Below are positions 45,013 to 58,574 of a DNA stretch of 64,000 nt, in pieces. Below the pieces are notes generated by a model. It was given only the letters and a program-made list of their open reading frames with translations, made no database searches and had not been told where the DNA came from. Positions within the stretch are counted from its first letter, which is position 1. Every line of letters begins with the position of its first letter. The DNA lies in contig OY754327.1 of assembly GCA_963573305.1 (NCBI GenBank), positions 181,544,386 to 181,608,385 of the forward strand, read 5' to 3'. This stretch comes from Pyrrhosoma nymphula (Eukaryota > Arthropoda > Insecta > Odonata > Coenagrionidae). The translations under genes and the position numbers were made by a program.

Positions 45013-47514
45013 GCACGTTAAACAAAATACCCTGGAGTGAGATTAAGTCGATTAAGGTTTATGAATGTATACCCTGTTATATTTTTTGCACATATTTCAT
45101 AATACAGCTGAGTAAATTCGAAGAAAATATTCTCAGCGGTTCTCGTTCTAGATTTTATTTTCACCTCGTGGGTTACGTAGTTGAAGTTAAAAAAATCAAA
45201 ATTCTTCAAGATTTTAGATTTTTTTAAATTTTAATAAAATCTTCAAGAGTGAAGAAAATAAAAATTTTGTCTTAAGATCACGGTGTCATCTTAGAAATAA
45301 ATCCCGGTAGAGACTGAGGATGGTTAATGATGAGTTGAGTCGTGACTAAAATGTGTGCGATTTGAAGGGGGTTACATTGAACAATTCCCCACGAGGACGT
45401 AATTGAACGAGATTGTAACCTAGTAGCTGAAGCACCAATTAATGGTGAATGAAGCAGAATCGAATATCTTTCAATTTTGCGGGAAAGTGTCGACTTTGTT
45501 CCCGGTTATGTTTGGGAACTAATTGCGGATCGAAAAGAGAGAACTCTTTATGTGATTTGACTTGAAGATGTCAGATGATTAAAGGCTTCGCGGTCAGAGT
45601 GGGAATCGAGTCAGCGCATGAAGGCAATCCCAAGAGTCGAAGAGAACGGCTCAGAAGGTAGGAGCTCAAATTTGAGGAAATGAAATGGTTAATTGGCACT
45701 GCTTCAGTTGCGACCCATGTTAATATTTCTTTAACCTCAGTGTTTCTCAGAAAGTTTCTTTAATAAAAAAAGTTTTTATCGGCCATTCAGGTCAATTTAT
45801 TATATTTTCCATCCGATATTTCCTAATTCTTGTATTTGTACAAATTACTAGCTGGTTCCTACTTGCGCGCATTTAGTTGGTGTTCTTGGAATATAATTGT
45901 AGCGAATCAACGACGGATGAAACAACTTATTTATTTTATCTATGCCTTCTCAAACCTCTAGATCTTTAATCTTATGTTATGTAAATATTTTCGTTTTAAT
46001 TTTATAAATTTTCATTCAAACGAAAAGTGGATTTTAACTTTTGTTGCGATCGTATTACATATTGAGATGACCAACAAGAGATAACTCTATAGTGGTCCCC
46101 ATCCGCCAAGGTAATTGTCCAGCTCGTGGATCCCTGTGGGAGCTAACGTGTTTATTGACGTGGTGCGTTATCGCCTGGGTCGATAGGACGGGAGGCAAAC
46201 CGACAGTTGAGTGGAAACACTACTTGCTGCTCACCCTCACTCTCAGAACAGTTGAGACGAAAGTAAAACTCTCGTGATGATTACGTAAGTTCCTGAAAAA
46301 ATATCACTGTTTCCTCATGTAAAATGTCTCATAACATTTAGTTCTTTTAGCCCAGCGTTGTCATGTAGTGGCTGACCTTTATAGCAGCGCACCACCAACT
46401 GATTGCGTACTTGGTTATCTTTCAATGTGATACCTTTGTGTACTCATGTTATCGAACTCAACATTAGGAGCGAAGTAATGAGTGCCCAGGGTTCTGGTCC
46501 GGCACTGCTCACTTAAAAATAATGATTAAACTTCTCTCTCTTGCTCAGGAAAGCAATTCAGTGTTTTGGACCACCCTCGAATGTAATTATTCCGTGCGAC
46601 CGAATCCCATTTCGTTACTCGTGGAGTCAATTAATGGCTATGGAGAATTGGACTGATAAGATTCTCAACTCAATTCCCCCGAAAGGAATATTATTTGTGT
46701 GCGCAGTGAAATCGTGTGGGACAAACGAGGTGATTAAATGCCACTAATTGATACCGTGTTATAAAAATAGTTAAAACTGTATCCTTTGGTAAAATTTTTA
46801 GTGTATTCAAAATATAACCAGTAAAAAGTAGATGCTTCATTCTAGTGCCATGAAAGGAGGTCAAAAGTTTGGTATTTGATGTTTCAATCATTAAATTTAC
46901 TCAGTTATTTTAAAGTAAGTCCTTTATTTATGATATGAGTAAATTGAGGAAGTTGAAAAATATTGAAGAAGGCATGGGAGTCGAGTAATGATCAGGTTGT
47001 TGCAGAATGGCAATAAAAATTATTTCATTGGTTCCGTACCTGAGTTGGTGAACACCGATGGCGAATGTCTCGTCGCTATTTTAAATTATTTGCAGATGTC
47101 GACGGGGAAAGACTATTGATAAAATCTGTAATTCCGTGGTGGCTGATATATTGTGTTCAACTTATTATCAGTCAGCTTCTTTTGTTATCAAGTTTCTAAA
47201 GGTTGTATCTTAAAATTGACTAAAAAGATGGCATTCCTTTAAACGCATCGCCTCTAAACTCATTTTTCACGTCACTCTCTGTCTTATGCTCTTCCAAGGC
47301 TAAATTGGACAGAGTATGCAGTTTTGGGAAAAACAATTTGATGTGTAAAAATATTTGAATAATACAACGACAGCGTGACGCAAGCTCCGCTAGCTTCACT
47401 TTAATCTCTTCGTTGGCATCGACTCTCTTGGAGTCGAATCATGATCAGATTATAAACTGGCATTTGCATCTACATGTACGTTATGCAATGTGAACCGCTA
47501 CCCCAGAAAAGTTT

Positions 47515-47578
47515 TACCTAATAAAAGTATAAATGCCATCACACAACTTACGTGATGGCATTTATACTTTCACTAGGT
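47515..47578. repeat. 19-bp perfect inverted repeat, about 27 bp imperfect
   Basis: AAAGTATAAATGCCATCAC (47524-47542) and GTGATGGCATTTATACTTT (47552-47570) pair exactly around a 9-base loop. Pairing continues imperfectly outward (TACCTA with TAGGTTA). It is a fold-back or small hairpin MITE relic. Confidence 0.85.
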
Positions 47579-48312
47579 TAAACCATTCGAAAGTAATTAT
47601 TTTGACGTATTTATTGGTAAAAAGAGCTAGGGGTCGCACTTCCTTTTCTTCCATAGTTCTTAAGTCAGAAAATTACCCGGGAACTTCTGTAATTAGTGAA
47701 ACTCCCTAGAACATGGCGGCGGTTTTGAGTATCCTAGCGAGAGTTGTCTAATACAATAATGGATGCAAATAATCACCGACGTGAGTTTCAGACCATGAAA
47801 TATTTTTATCTCTTGGAATCTTTATTTGCTTTTCAATGTCACCTAAGTAAACCCATAATACATTTTCAGTTGCTATCCATGATGTGATTTTCTTGCCTTG
47901 GTTTTTCATGTCCCTACGATTCGTCCGATCACTTATGTCCTTGAGGTTATAATAACTAGCTAAATGATTCTGAGGATTAGCATATTTCATTTGCGTAGTT
48001 AATCGTAAAGCCAAGATGTTACCAAACCATTACGGGGGTAATATTGGCATCCACCTCTTGCGTAGGAGTGAAAGCGTGCAATCAAATTTTCTGCAGTAAT
48101 TACTGTTATGACAAGAAATTTCACAGGATATAAATTTTCCATCTACTTATGAAGGAAAATGGTGGTTCAGTGCTGTCTTTTTTTCTTTTCCTGCTCTTCC
48201 CTGAAATTGGAAGCACGAATAGTAGGATTTTTTTCAATATCAAAGTTGTTACATGCATTTCCTCATTGCATTATATTGATATCTTATTGCCCCACGTTCA
48301 AATGAAATTCCA

Positions 48313-48364
48313 ATGAAAATATTTCACAAAGGAGAAATATTTTCTACTCCTTCGTGAAATGTTT
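48313..48364. repeat. Imperfect inverted repeat, arms about 18 bp
   Basis: ATTTCACAAAGGAG and CTCCTTCGTGAAAT pair with one mismatch, with GAAAATATTTC-type sequence extending the stem. The loop contains GAAATATTTTCTA. Confidence 0.6.
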
Positions 48365-48699
48365 CGATAGCAATTAATCAAAGGCATTCATTTTTAATCT
48401 CTTCGCATTGGGTTGTGAGCATCTAAAACTGCTGTCGATGAAAACTCTTCCATTAGATAATTTTCTTGTTTTTCTTGAAATTATCTTGTCTCACGTTTTC
48501 CTCACTGTAGCTGATTCACTCCTGTCGATTCCTGCTCATATTTATGGGCAATTTGGCTCGTTCAAGCCTCGTAAAATAAAACATCGTGAAATAAAACTTC
48601 ACTTCCCTACGTTGACGTAGCCCTGATGGCCGGTATCTCCCAATGGTCCGTGCCACACGTCCGTACCACATGCGTCCGTTCGTCGCATGTTAGTTATGG

Positions 48700-49640
48700 A
48701 AGCCACTTATCCTCGGCACGCCAAGTAATTGAAGGCGGATATCGTACCCCCCCCCCCCCCCGCTCATCTCCGAAAGCCGCCCTCTGAGAAAAACGACACC
48801 GTTTTTTTTCCTTGTATCCGATCCTTCATTCGCTTCCATCCAAGCAGGAGGATAGGAGAGAAAGAAAGACGGAGGTGGATCTCTTGCACTCGCCGACCAG
48901 CCTTCCATCGGGGGTTTTGGAGGGGGATGGGAGTGGATGGGGGGATGGAGGGGAGATGGAAACGAAAACACCCGACGAGGGCGAGGGTTGGGAGAAATGG
49001 AAAGGAAAAACTCCCTCAGATCGTGGAGTGGTTCTCGTGGCGGTGGTCGATCCCCGTTTGATCGCGTGCCGTGACAATCGCATAACTTCTGCCGTTGGTA
49101 GTTCTGGAGCTGTCGGATCAATGACTAGAGAGGGAGAGAGAGGAATGGGAGAAGCATGCGGGGAGAAGGAGGGGGAGGATGTGGAGAGGGGAGTGGAGGG
49201 GAGCGGGTGGAAGGGGGGCGTGGGGGGGAAAGGGGGGAGTAGGAAGACGGAATATCACGTATTGTGTCGGGGTACGGTGGGGAGGAGGTTAGGGTGGTGG
49301 ATGCTAAGGGGAATGGAAGGGACGAGGGTGTACGGGGGGACAGGGAGAGGGGGCCGTGCGTGCGACACACGAAGGGTTTCCCGCCTCGACGCTCTCCTGC
49401 CTCCCGTTGCCCAGGCAACCTCGACGCCGTGCTCTCCTCCTCTTTCCCTTCCCTCCCTAATCCATCATCTCCCCTTTCTCTACCTTTTTTCGTATCCCCT
49501 CCCCTCCCCCTTGGACCGGTTGCTCCTGCTTGTATGTTATGATGTACCCCCCCCCCCCCGTGCTCGTTCTCCCGATGGCATCGGAAAGCGGTGTGTTCTC
49601 CCTGTGGCCAAAATGCATACACCAGGGATTAAACTTCACT
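48700..49640. promoter_or_regulatory. GC-rich, strand-skewed block, possible promoter island
   Basis: CpG-bearing and GC-rich between AT-rich flanks. It opens with C15 (48747-48761), runs purine-rich on the top strand (48890-49345), switches to pyrimidine-rich (49390-49520), and closes with C13 (49547-49559). The 288-codon plus frame and 165-codon minus frame are low-complexity G/R/E/S or P/S products and are not accepted as genes. The same purine-to-pyrimidine order is seen at 23.2-23.8 kb. Confidence 0.35.
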
Positions 49641-49689
49641 CTTTGAACGCCCTCATCACAAGTTCAATCGTTGAATAAAATTCATGTCT

Positions 49690-52300
49690 CCAAATTTCAC
49701 TGTCATCGCATAAATAAACGTCCACCGTCATATCACGTCACAAACCCCTCACGTACTCGTTACTAAGAATGTACGGTCCTTGTTTTAGAAATATTATGAA
49801 TGTTAGACGAGCTGAACATGCTTTACGGAAACAACTAGTTTATTAGAAGCTATATCACATGGAGGTGAATCTCGTTTGGTGATAGCATTTTACCGTCACA
49901 CGTGACAGCTGTTTAACTCACAAACTGAATTATAGGAACGCACAGTGTTTCGATGAATTCCTTTTATAGTAGATATATAATAACTACGAATATTCACCGA
50001 ATGAATATCCTTATATTTCCTGTTTTATAGTATTCTCCTCGGTTTTGGGAAAAAATATTCAAATTGCCCTGCGTGGTTGCTGGAAGGTTAGCAAACGACG
50101 GTCGATCTAACAAATATTGAAATAAGATATCATTATTATTAGCAATATATTTCGCTTAGTTAAAATTTTAACTTACTGAGAGTAGGAGCGTTCAGAATTA
50201 TTTATGCGTGAATCTGATGGGAAAATCAGTTAATAGTTACTTCGAGACCGATTAATTTGAAATAGAGAAAACATTAAAATATTGGACGCTTTTGCTGTTA
50301 TGGCAACATTGGAACATAAAAGAAACTAGACAGATTCAAGGAATACGGTAAATTAGGACTAAAATGCTGGGAACAGCGGCTCTACCCTGTCCCTCTCGTA
50401 AGGCCAGAGTAGTAAGGAGATCGTAGCAGAGAGGATACCGGTGACCTGAGGTCATGAGGACCTCTCTCTCTCTTGAGCTACAGTGCTCGCGCTTACACGT
50501 AACGAAGTGAAAGGCAATTAAAAAAATATAAAAATCAACTTATTCTACTTTCGGAAAAACGAGAAAAATCACCGTAAGACTTTCGTATCTCATTTTTGGT
50601 TCTTCAGTTGGTCTTTTTCTTGTTATGTGCATGGTCTTTGATGTTGCCATTTTCTGGTTTTAAATTTTAAAAGAAAAAAAATGATTGAAACAAATTTACG
50701 AATATCCTTCATAATACGTAAAGTATTCCAACTTTAAGAAGCATGTTGCTGTGATACTAAACATAGCATTTTTATTGTTGAATCTTGCATAAACATGGTG
50801 TTTTTTTCTCTCAAAATATTCTTCTCATCTCTCGAGGCTTCTTGCATTGTATGCATTCACGACCCGTGGTGATGAAGTAGGAAAATTGTTATGTTACACT
50901 TAGGGAGAGGTTGAGGTATTATTCTCAACTTTTTTTTCCTAATCCGAATCAACTTGAACGCTTGTGCTTAATTATTACGAGTAAAAAATTGAAAGAATGG
51001 GTTCGTTCGTTTGAAAAACGCCAACTGCACTCCTCGTGGCCTTCCTTTTTCCCTATGTTCTGTCAGCTATGCATAGCGCGTTCACATTTTCTACCTATAC
51101 ACCAGCACCCCTCCCTTCATATGCTGTTTTCGTTCCTCTTTCAGTAATTTATGTTTTATTTCGCAATATCTACCTTAACGTTAAGCGTAAAAGAAGATAG
51201 GAAAACCTTATTCCACTTTGTCCCTTAATTTATGTTCAGTACTTCTTCGAGTTTCTCCGTATTGATTTCAAGCATTGACCCTTGCCTTGGTTCCAGTTCA
51301 AATCCCAAAGCCATTTTTGTAATAATTTTCATTGGAACAGTCACTTATGCCGACGTGGAATGTAAATGCTTGTTTAGAACTTTTAGTGATGCCTTCAGCT
51401 GCATTCATTAAAAGAACGGAAATTCGAACCTGATTTGGCATTTTTTTGCTCTAGGGTATAATTTAGAAAAGTGCAGTGACCACCACAACGGGCACTTTGA
51501 GACAGTTGGTCGCCTCTCCAAAATTATCGGCGATTAGGGGACAGCGATAAAAACGTGTTGTTTTTGTTATCGGACTTTTCGTCGTTTTCGAGTTTTCCTG
51601 GGCCAAAGTTCCATCCGAAGTGTCTAATGACATCACCACAAGACCCTTTCGCAACAAAGTTTCGTATTTTGTCTGTTGGCCCAGTACCTGTGTGCGAATG
51701 TCGACATAGCAATCAAATGAAACGCAATATTTTAATGTTTATTCCGCCATTCAGTTTCTTCAAGAAGCAGCCATCAACAGCATCCTTTAGTTATGCAACT
51801 AAAGAAGTTCATTAACAAAACTTTTGTACCCTTTCGAAGAGCATACTACAAGCTGTTTGCTCTTTTTTTCAAAATCGTGTTTCACTTTTTGTTTTGTTTC
51901 CAATGCCCTTCAGGAGAATAAAAGAAATATTCCGAAAAACAGACACTAGTAACTATGTTTCATTTAAACTATACAACATGTATTTGATAGAAGTGTTCAC
52001 GTTACCGCATGCGCAAAGCTACTGCCGAATTATTTCGTTGCTTTCGTAGCATGCATAAAATTCATGGAGTTTCATGGCTCAAAAAGTTCCCTTTGTTTCA
52101 AAAAGTCTTTACTTAGAGTTGACCATAACCTTCGCATTTTTCAGACAGATTCTACTTCACAATGTTTTATCCTCAGGTTCCAGTGGTTCTTAAAAGAGTG
52201 GGCAGATAAGCATTTTTCATGCCACGCAAAAAAGTAGACTTGAATTTTAGGTACTTTTAACTGAAATGTGGTATCGCTCCAGGTGACCTAAGATCTTAAT
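49690..52300. other. Non-coding DNA, nothing recognised
   Basis: AT-rich, with short frames only. A CT run lies at about 50462-50474. No repeat ends or exon are visible. Confidence 0.5.
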
Positions 52301-52309
52301 CCTAAGGTG

Positions 52310-52395
52310 AACAAGACATCCATAACGTAAGCGGGATTCGAACCTTATGGGTGCGCGGTATTGTGCTTTCTAAACTTTAGTTGCTAAATACAGTA
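52310..52395 (-). repeat. tRNA-like SINE head, minus strand
   Basis: The minus strand has a near-perfect B-box (AAGGTTCGAATCCCGC, within 52331-52347). An A-box-like TAGCAACTAAAG lies about 45 bases before it, and AGCACAATACCGC falls in the anticodon region. No convincing acceptor stem was found. Confidence 0.5.
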
Positions 52396-52859
52396 GAGAT
52401 TATAAGTTAACGATCGGTGAATTAGATCTTAGAAGAAGGCAACGTTTGCCTCCGATCGGTCGTCCTCTCTAAACAGAGGCTCTAACTTTCTGTATTGTGA
52501 CACTTACGAGTGCTTCGCGGTATTTAAGATGGCTGGAATCCAAATGAAAGACCAAGGAAGCGGAAGTGTCGATCTTGATCACGGACCCACTAATTTCTCA
52601 TCGCGTTTTCAATAACAACCACTCGTTCGCAACGGAAGAATGCATTTACCGCATCGTGACACCATTCAAATCCTTTTGCTTTGCGGCATTCGATTCGCAT
52701 CACATCTCGCAACAATGCATTCACGTCGCGGTGAAGGGTTTGATTCGCAAAAGTGCATAGTTGTGACCACGTTACTTTTTTGTGGCGCGAAATATTACTC
52801 AAGCGTTTTGAAATTGCGGCACGGCCACTTTATGCATAGCTGCGTGCGACGTTTTGAAT

Positions 52860-53330
52860 TGCTCGACGGCTTGGTATCGCGTGAGAATCGCACTCGACGA
52901 TCGATGCATCTCACGCATACCCGCGACTTACCGCCGTCCTCCTCCGATCCCTTTTCCCAATCCGCCTCCCCAGACGGCCGATAATGCTCCCTTGTCGCGA
53001 TCGGCGTTGGTGGAGTATGAGGGGGTTAAGAATTCCTGCGGGAGGGAGGGCGACGAAGGCCCCTCTCTGCTCGGCACTCCTCTCAATGAAGCGCCCCCAT
53101 CGCCTCCTCTCCTCCCCGCGGACGACGGCGGCGGCGGCGGAGAGGCCCCCAGGACGACCCACCCCCATGGACGCCACGCGACGATCTCCTTGAATGCTCA
53201 CATTTTTTCACCCGAGTGGTTTTTCCTCTCCCTCCCCCCTCTCCTTCCCCCCTACTTGCAGTTTATTTTTTTATTTTTGGAGACTGCTAGAGTGTGTTGG
53301 GGACGAGATGGAGGGGAAGATCCTGCTCGC
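52860..53330. promoter_or_regulatory. CpG-rich patch, possible promoter island
   Basis: High GC with many CpGs and a (CGG)n stretch (GGCGGCGGCGGCGG at 53128-53141), followed by a CT-rich run at 53220-53260. Overlapping frames on both strands (up to 177 codons) have no domain I recognise. A regulatory island is possible but unproven. Confidence 0.3.
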
Positions 53331-53419
53331 TTCCACACCTGTTACCCAAGTGGCCGAAATAGGACAGAAAAAGAGAATGCTAGCTGAATTGAATCTTTTA
53401 ATTTCTTTTTTTGCAAAAT

Positions 53420-56400
53420 AGTTCAATGGCATTATCATCATTTGTATTCTACAGGCTTAGGCTTGAATTCATCACAGTAACAGATATTTACACCACTTCA
53501 CTGAAGTTCTTAATTTTGGTAGTATTCTGTCCGAAGTTCCTTGCTCGGCCCTATGTTTTTGGAGTAGCTTTGTATCAAGGAACTTGCCGCAGTTATCACA
53601 TTGTTTGCGTGACGGTTCTTACGTTTGGATGGTAATAGGACTCTAAAGTTGCATTGGTTATATAGAATATCCACCGATGAACTTAAGCATGAATTATGGA
53701 AACACTTACTTCTTAGCAAAGTATTCTATGCTGTGGATGAGTTTGCTCTTTCTCTGACAAATCAAAATGAAATTTAAATTAAATGTAAGTAATGCAATGA
53801 ATCTTTAAGTTTGTAACTATTACAACATCAAAAATCTTATCATGTATATTGTTGTTGTTTTTCATAAAAATGTTTCATTTTTTATGTTATGCTGTAAAAC
53901 CTATAGTGTGTGTAGTTTTTAACTCATTGAAATGTACTGGAACAAGTTCCTTCTGACAGAGCCTATGTCTACTTAAATGTATGATCAAACAGGCGAATAA
54001 AAATTATTAACTTTATTATTATTAATGAGTATTGAACGAACTCTGAGAACAGTATTCACTCCATGACATCTAAAAGCGCTCTACTCTTCTTTTCTGTGAT
54101 CGTATTTCACCAACTCCGGGGCACTACTAAATTGAAGCATTTTGGATTCCTCAATGACTCTTAGTTAGTTAGTGCTATGTGTTTTTGTCCTGAATGTCTG
54201 CATGTTTCTTTCTCGCTAACTTGAGAGACTCGGCGTTCACTTTTGTGTCAGTACCTATCCTGCTTTTCTTCCCATAATAGCATACAGAGCTTGAAGAGAA
54301 CCTCGGTATCTTAACTTTTCTAGGATTTCGAGCTCTGCGGGGCGAGTAAGAAGAAACGACGAAAACGACGTCCAGGACATTTGTCAGACCTGGAAAAATG
54401 TCGATCTTGACGTCGTTCTCATCCAGAGAGGACAGTGGGAGCTGTGATCGTGGATCTTACAGCCGTTTGGACCCGAATGTGAACTCCCGAGTGCCCAGAA
54501 GAGGTTGGTTGGTGTTATTTAGAAACAACCTGTGTTTACATTTTGGTTTGAGCAGCATCGTGGCCACTTCTACGGAGATTGAGAGGTTGCGATGAAGAAA
54601 TAGTGTAGATATCCACGGGGGGCGGTCCACCCCAAAGTGACACATGTTTTTAGAGCGTCGATTTTGGTCTAAGGATGCAAAAAAAAATGTTTTCCTAAAA
54701 AATGAGCAGTTTAATCAAATTTTCAAATACAGTGCTTTTTGTTTTCTTTCTTACTCTGTATTTTGATGCCTAATCTAAGTTGTTTATTAGGATGTCATAT
54801 GTTTAATGGGTGAGACACGACGCACGTAAAGCCCTCCCTGGGCGTTATTAAGTCTATCAAAATCCATTGAGAAAAGGTTTCAAGCAGTTGGTAGAGAGGC
54901 AATATTGAGTACAAACACGATCTCACATTTTCACCAATGTTGATGAAGCCTGGAGAAAATATTATCTTCCTTAAATGTAATTCCCTCTCCTCATGTCATC
55001 CAGTCAATCAAAAAGAAGACGTTGAAGATTATTACATTAAAAAGTTTCGTTCTGTTTTTTGTATGAAATCAGACCACTTATTCATTGTTTTAATAAACTA
55101 TGTTATCACTGTGTCGAGGGTAAGGGCGTCAGCGAGCGAATGCCTTTTAATCCATGTCTTTGGAGGCGTTCTTATAGATAATCAAGGCTCATATGCATAT
55201 TAGTTACACGGGAAGGGATAACTAACACTTAAAAGCCCTCGTTTTTGTGTCTCTGGCTTTGAGCTATTGTCCATAAATGCGTGGAAACGTTGAAAGGATG
55301 ATAATTTGTTGAAAAATTCAGCACCACGTCCCGGAGTCAATTTTTTCGTCATATCCATGCCGGAAATAAGAACAAATTAATTATGTTGAAGGTTGAATTA
55401 TGGTCATTTATGACTAACTTTTTATTCTAAATCTTTTTGTTGCTTTATTTATGAAAATGTCGGGAACATCATCCTGAAAGATATTAACTGAATATTCATA
55501 AGATAATTATTGGCTAAATACATTTTGGGTTCCCATACCCGTTAACAATTGGGAAATTCAGCGCATATTGTGTGCAATACAATTTGGTGAAGATGAGTTA
55601 ACATTGAATTTTAGCTTTTAATTTCTCAGATCGATAACCATAAAGAAAACTACGTAAAACTTCTATCACTGCATTTTTATTACTGGAAATAGCTTTTCAG
55701 CATCTTAAAAAAGTGTTAGAAATACCCTTTCTATTCGGTGGATAGCATAATTTCCGGTTCACTGTAAGGTTTGATTCTCTAGTTCTGACTTTAACATGGA
55801 TGTTGCGTTGCCATTTGTTGAATTTTTCTGTTAAAGTCAAACCTCAGCCTCAGAAGCTCCTTAAAAGTACAATTGCCGCTTTAGTCTGTAAATCAATAGG
55901 AATTGTATTAGCTAATGAATTTTTTATTGAGGATAAATACTAGTAGCCAATTAAATCTAAAATAATGACGATATTCAATGCTAGAATTTCCATAATCTAT
56001 GTTACAATTCACGGGAAGGAGAGCTGGTAGACTTGTTTTGGCAACGTGGAACACATGAGTGTCGGCTAAGAACTAGACTCCAAATGTGCCAGTCAAAGTC
56101 TGGATTATACACCAAAATTCCCTTTATTGAATATCGTTCTAAGAATGAATCCTTCATGCATCTTTTCCTAGCGTCTTTTTGGTGATGGTGTTCGTTTATG
56201 ATGAAGCTGAAATAGCCGTCACAACACATTTAGGAATTTAAACATTTTAATAAATCGAATTATTTTTGTTCTAGACTCTTCACTTCACTACTCTCTCGTG
56301 ATTTAACATTTGTATCAATCAAGTACCGCGTTAATTCCGAGTGAAAAGTTATCCAAATGTTATGTAAACAAGCTTCTTCAAGTTTGTTTCCTCAAGCAAG

Positions 56401-57120
56401 ATGGTTAATTTTGCTCACCGCAAGAGATCTACTGAAAATATTTTAAGTCAGACTTCATATATCTTTTAAATATTCTCCTAAAATGTTTACTGGAATTGAT
56501 AAAAATATTGACTCATTCTTCGGAAGAAAGGTAATGTACGAGTATGAGGAAGCCACGATACTTAAGTACACAACATCGCAAACTTCTCCCCGTGGAGCGT
56601 AGATATTTCCTTGCATGATGCTCTTCGCGTGACTTGAATTGATTCAGTGACGCTCCGTGCACATTCTCCAGAGGAGAGTGGCCCCTGACCTCCCTCCTCT
56701 GGTGCTTTGAATAACGCAATGCGCTGGTCCCTTGCAATCACCTCGTCCACGATCGAATTCGCGAGTATGAGTAATTCACTCAATCGAGTCGGTTAAGCAT
56801 TTCATTGAAAGCTTTGTGAGACTGAAGTGGACTAATGCGTTGTAATTGTATATTGATTGACCTCCGTGGCCAAAGTATCTGGTCACATTGACCTTCCTTC
56901 TAGCAGATAGCTGACCCGGTATTTTAATTTTGCTACGTTATATCAGATAAATTTTGGACAAGCATTTATCATATTGTAAAACGAACTTAGTTTTTTTCTA
57001 CAGGAACTCAGCTTGAACAATGCAACCATGGTTTCGACTTATACCTAACCATCCTAGATTCCCTCATTTGAAGACGACGGTTATACGTTAATGTCATGCT
57101 TGTAATGTAATAAATTCATG
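53420..57120. other. Non-coding DNA, possible old LINE tail
   Basis: Mostly AT-rich. The stretch ending GGCGAATAAAAATTATTAAC (53993-54012) resembles the 3' end of a Jockey/CR1-type LINE, but no coding relic can be read with confidence. Nothing else recognised. Confidence 0.4.
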
Positions 57121-57129
57121 TGAAAGAGT

Positions 57130-57351
57130 TTAAAGGCCGTTTTACACGATGAAAGATTTTGTACAAACGAATGTACGTGAGATTGTATGTTTGTCTCAAC
57201 GAAATTAGAACAGGTTCTATTTTCCGTTCAGGCATTGAGACATTCGCACAAGCGTTCATACAATTTTCCCCTTTACACAATACATTTTGCCTCATGCAAG
57301 AGTTCGCGGAAGAGTTTGTACAAACAAATGTACCGTGTAACACGGCCTTAA
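57130..57351 (+). mobile_element. 222-bp MITE, family B, copy 1
   Basis: Ends TTAAAGGCCGTTTTACACG and CGTGTAACACGGCCTTAA form inverted repeats of about 18 bp next to TTAA. TTTGTACAAAC.AATGTAC recurs near both ends. A copy of the same length lies inverted at 59970-60191. The short open frame through it is shared by both copies but resembles no protein I know. Confidence 0.8.
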
Positions 57352-58033
57352 GAGAGTCATAACGTTTATCATCTAATACGGGGGCCGCATTGCAACATTC
57401 ACTTCTAGTCGAATCTTTTGACTGAGAGTATGGTCGCATCCTGTTGTTACTCTTTTTCGTCTATTTCTTTGTCAGTTCCGTAGCTTATGCGTTTCACATT
57501 TTCCCCGTATGTTTGCATCTTGCTTGTTCATTTATTGAGCGTATTCTTCTATGTGGCTCCTCCAATCACTTTTAGTGTAGAGTAAGATGCAATTAAAATT
57601 CCCTCCATTAAAACCAGAATTATTTTACCGTGAAGACGAGCCGATTTCATTGGTGAATCTTAAGTATCAAAAAAGTACCTATGTAAGAAGTATCTATTTT
57701 TCGTGAATAACCAACCGTTTCGAATTATATTTGAAACAGTTAATCGTTAAAAATTATGAAGTCAACTTGCTCTTACAACGAAAACTTTTTGACTACTGTA
57801 GTTAATTTTCTTCAATCACTGAATCGCTACAAAACTCAGAAATCAACTTTTACTTGAATAGAATGTTTTTCATGATCTAACTTGTGCATCACGGCCTCAT
57901 TAACCCGTTTCTGAGACGCTCTGCCGAAAGTCTCGCAAAATCTCCGCACAAAACAATCGCTTATTCGGTCGTCGTCTAGTGGAATTTGAAAGTGCTGATA
58001 AGTACATTCTTGCTAGAGGTGGGCACCGTTGAC

Positions 58034-58572
58034 TTAAGGTAGTTTGAGCGATATTTCCCTAGTTATAATGGAAACTATATTAAAATTTTATTTTTAAATT
58101 TCAGCGTCTGTAAGAAGTGTGAGGTAAATATTGTAATATTAATGGTGCAAAAAAATAAGGTGTATAAAACCAGAATTCTCAGCAATTAAATAAACATATC
58201 TACATAAGTCTCTTACTTGACTCATTTTTTCCGCCGTATCTACGCCTAAAAAGTCTTCAAAACAGCAGGTATTTTTGCAAGTCTGTAAAAATTACAGCGG
58301 GGAATAATAGATTAATTTTTATAAATAGGTGAGAAAACACAAATTACACACTTAGTTTTTTTTACAAAATCGAGGTGTTATAAATTCCTAATTTTTTCAA
58401 TATTCTCCCTCTTGAGCGCACAGCCGTAATCTATCCCACGTAAACAACTTGCATTTTCATGCAAATAGCTCGAAAAATAGTTCGGCAAGGGGTTAATATT
58501 TTGATATCATTGGAATGATGAGTTTTTTTATAATGAGGTCAAATTCATCAAATTCTAGGTGAAGTGATTTTT
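58034..58572. mobile_element. MITE, family A, copy 2 (inverted, one end lost)
   Basis: The left end TTAAGGTAGTTTGAGCGATA matches the reverse complement of the right end of the 1075-1624 element. Interior homology continues to CTCATCAAATTC-like sequence and CTAGGTGAAG at about 58555-58565. The far inverted end is missing or eroded. Orientation is opposite to copy 1, 57 kb away. Confidence 0.72.
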
Positions 58573-58574
58573 AA

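Larger units (their letters stand above)
45012..48640. other. Non-coding DNA with two hairpins
   Basis: Apart from the inverted repeats at 47524-47570 and 48313-48364, I see no repeat ends, exon or RNA gene. The short frames have no recognisable motif. Confidence 0.45.

Noticed and set aside
48812..49678. 288-codon plus-strand open frame
   Set aside because: It lies in the purine-rich GC block, is low-complexity (G, E, R, then P, S, L), has long frames on the opposite strand too, and shows no domain. Composition explains it.
52854..53387. 177-codon plus-strand frame
   Set aside because: CpG-rich context, proline-rich low-complexity product, no domain, and competing frames on the other strand.
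57159..57362. Open frame conserved between 57.2 and 60.0 kb
   Set aside because: It is carried by the two MITE copies. Conservation follows from recent shared ancestry, and 67 codons with no motif is not evidence of a gene.
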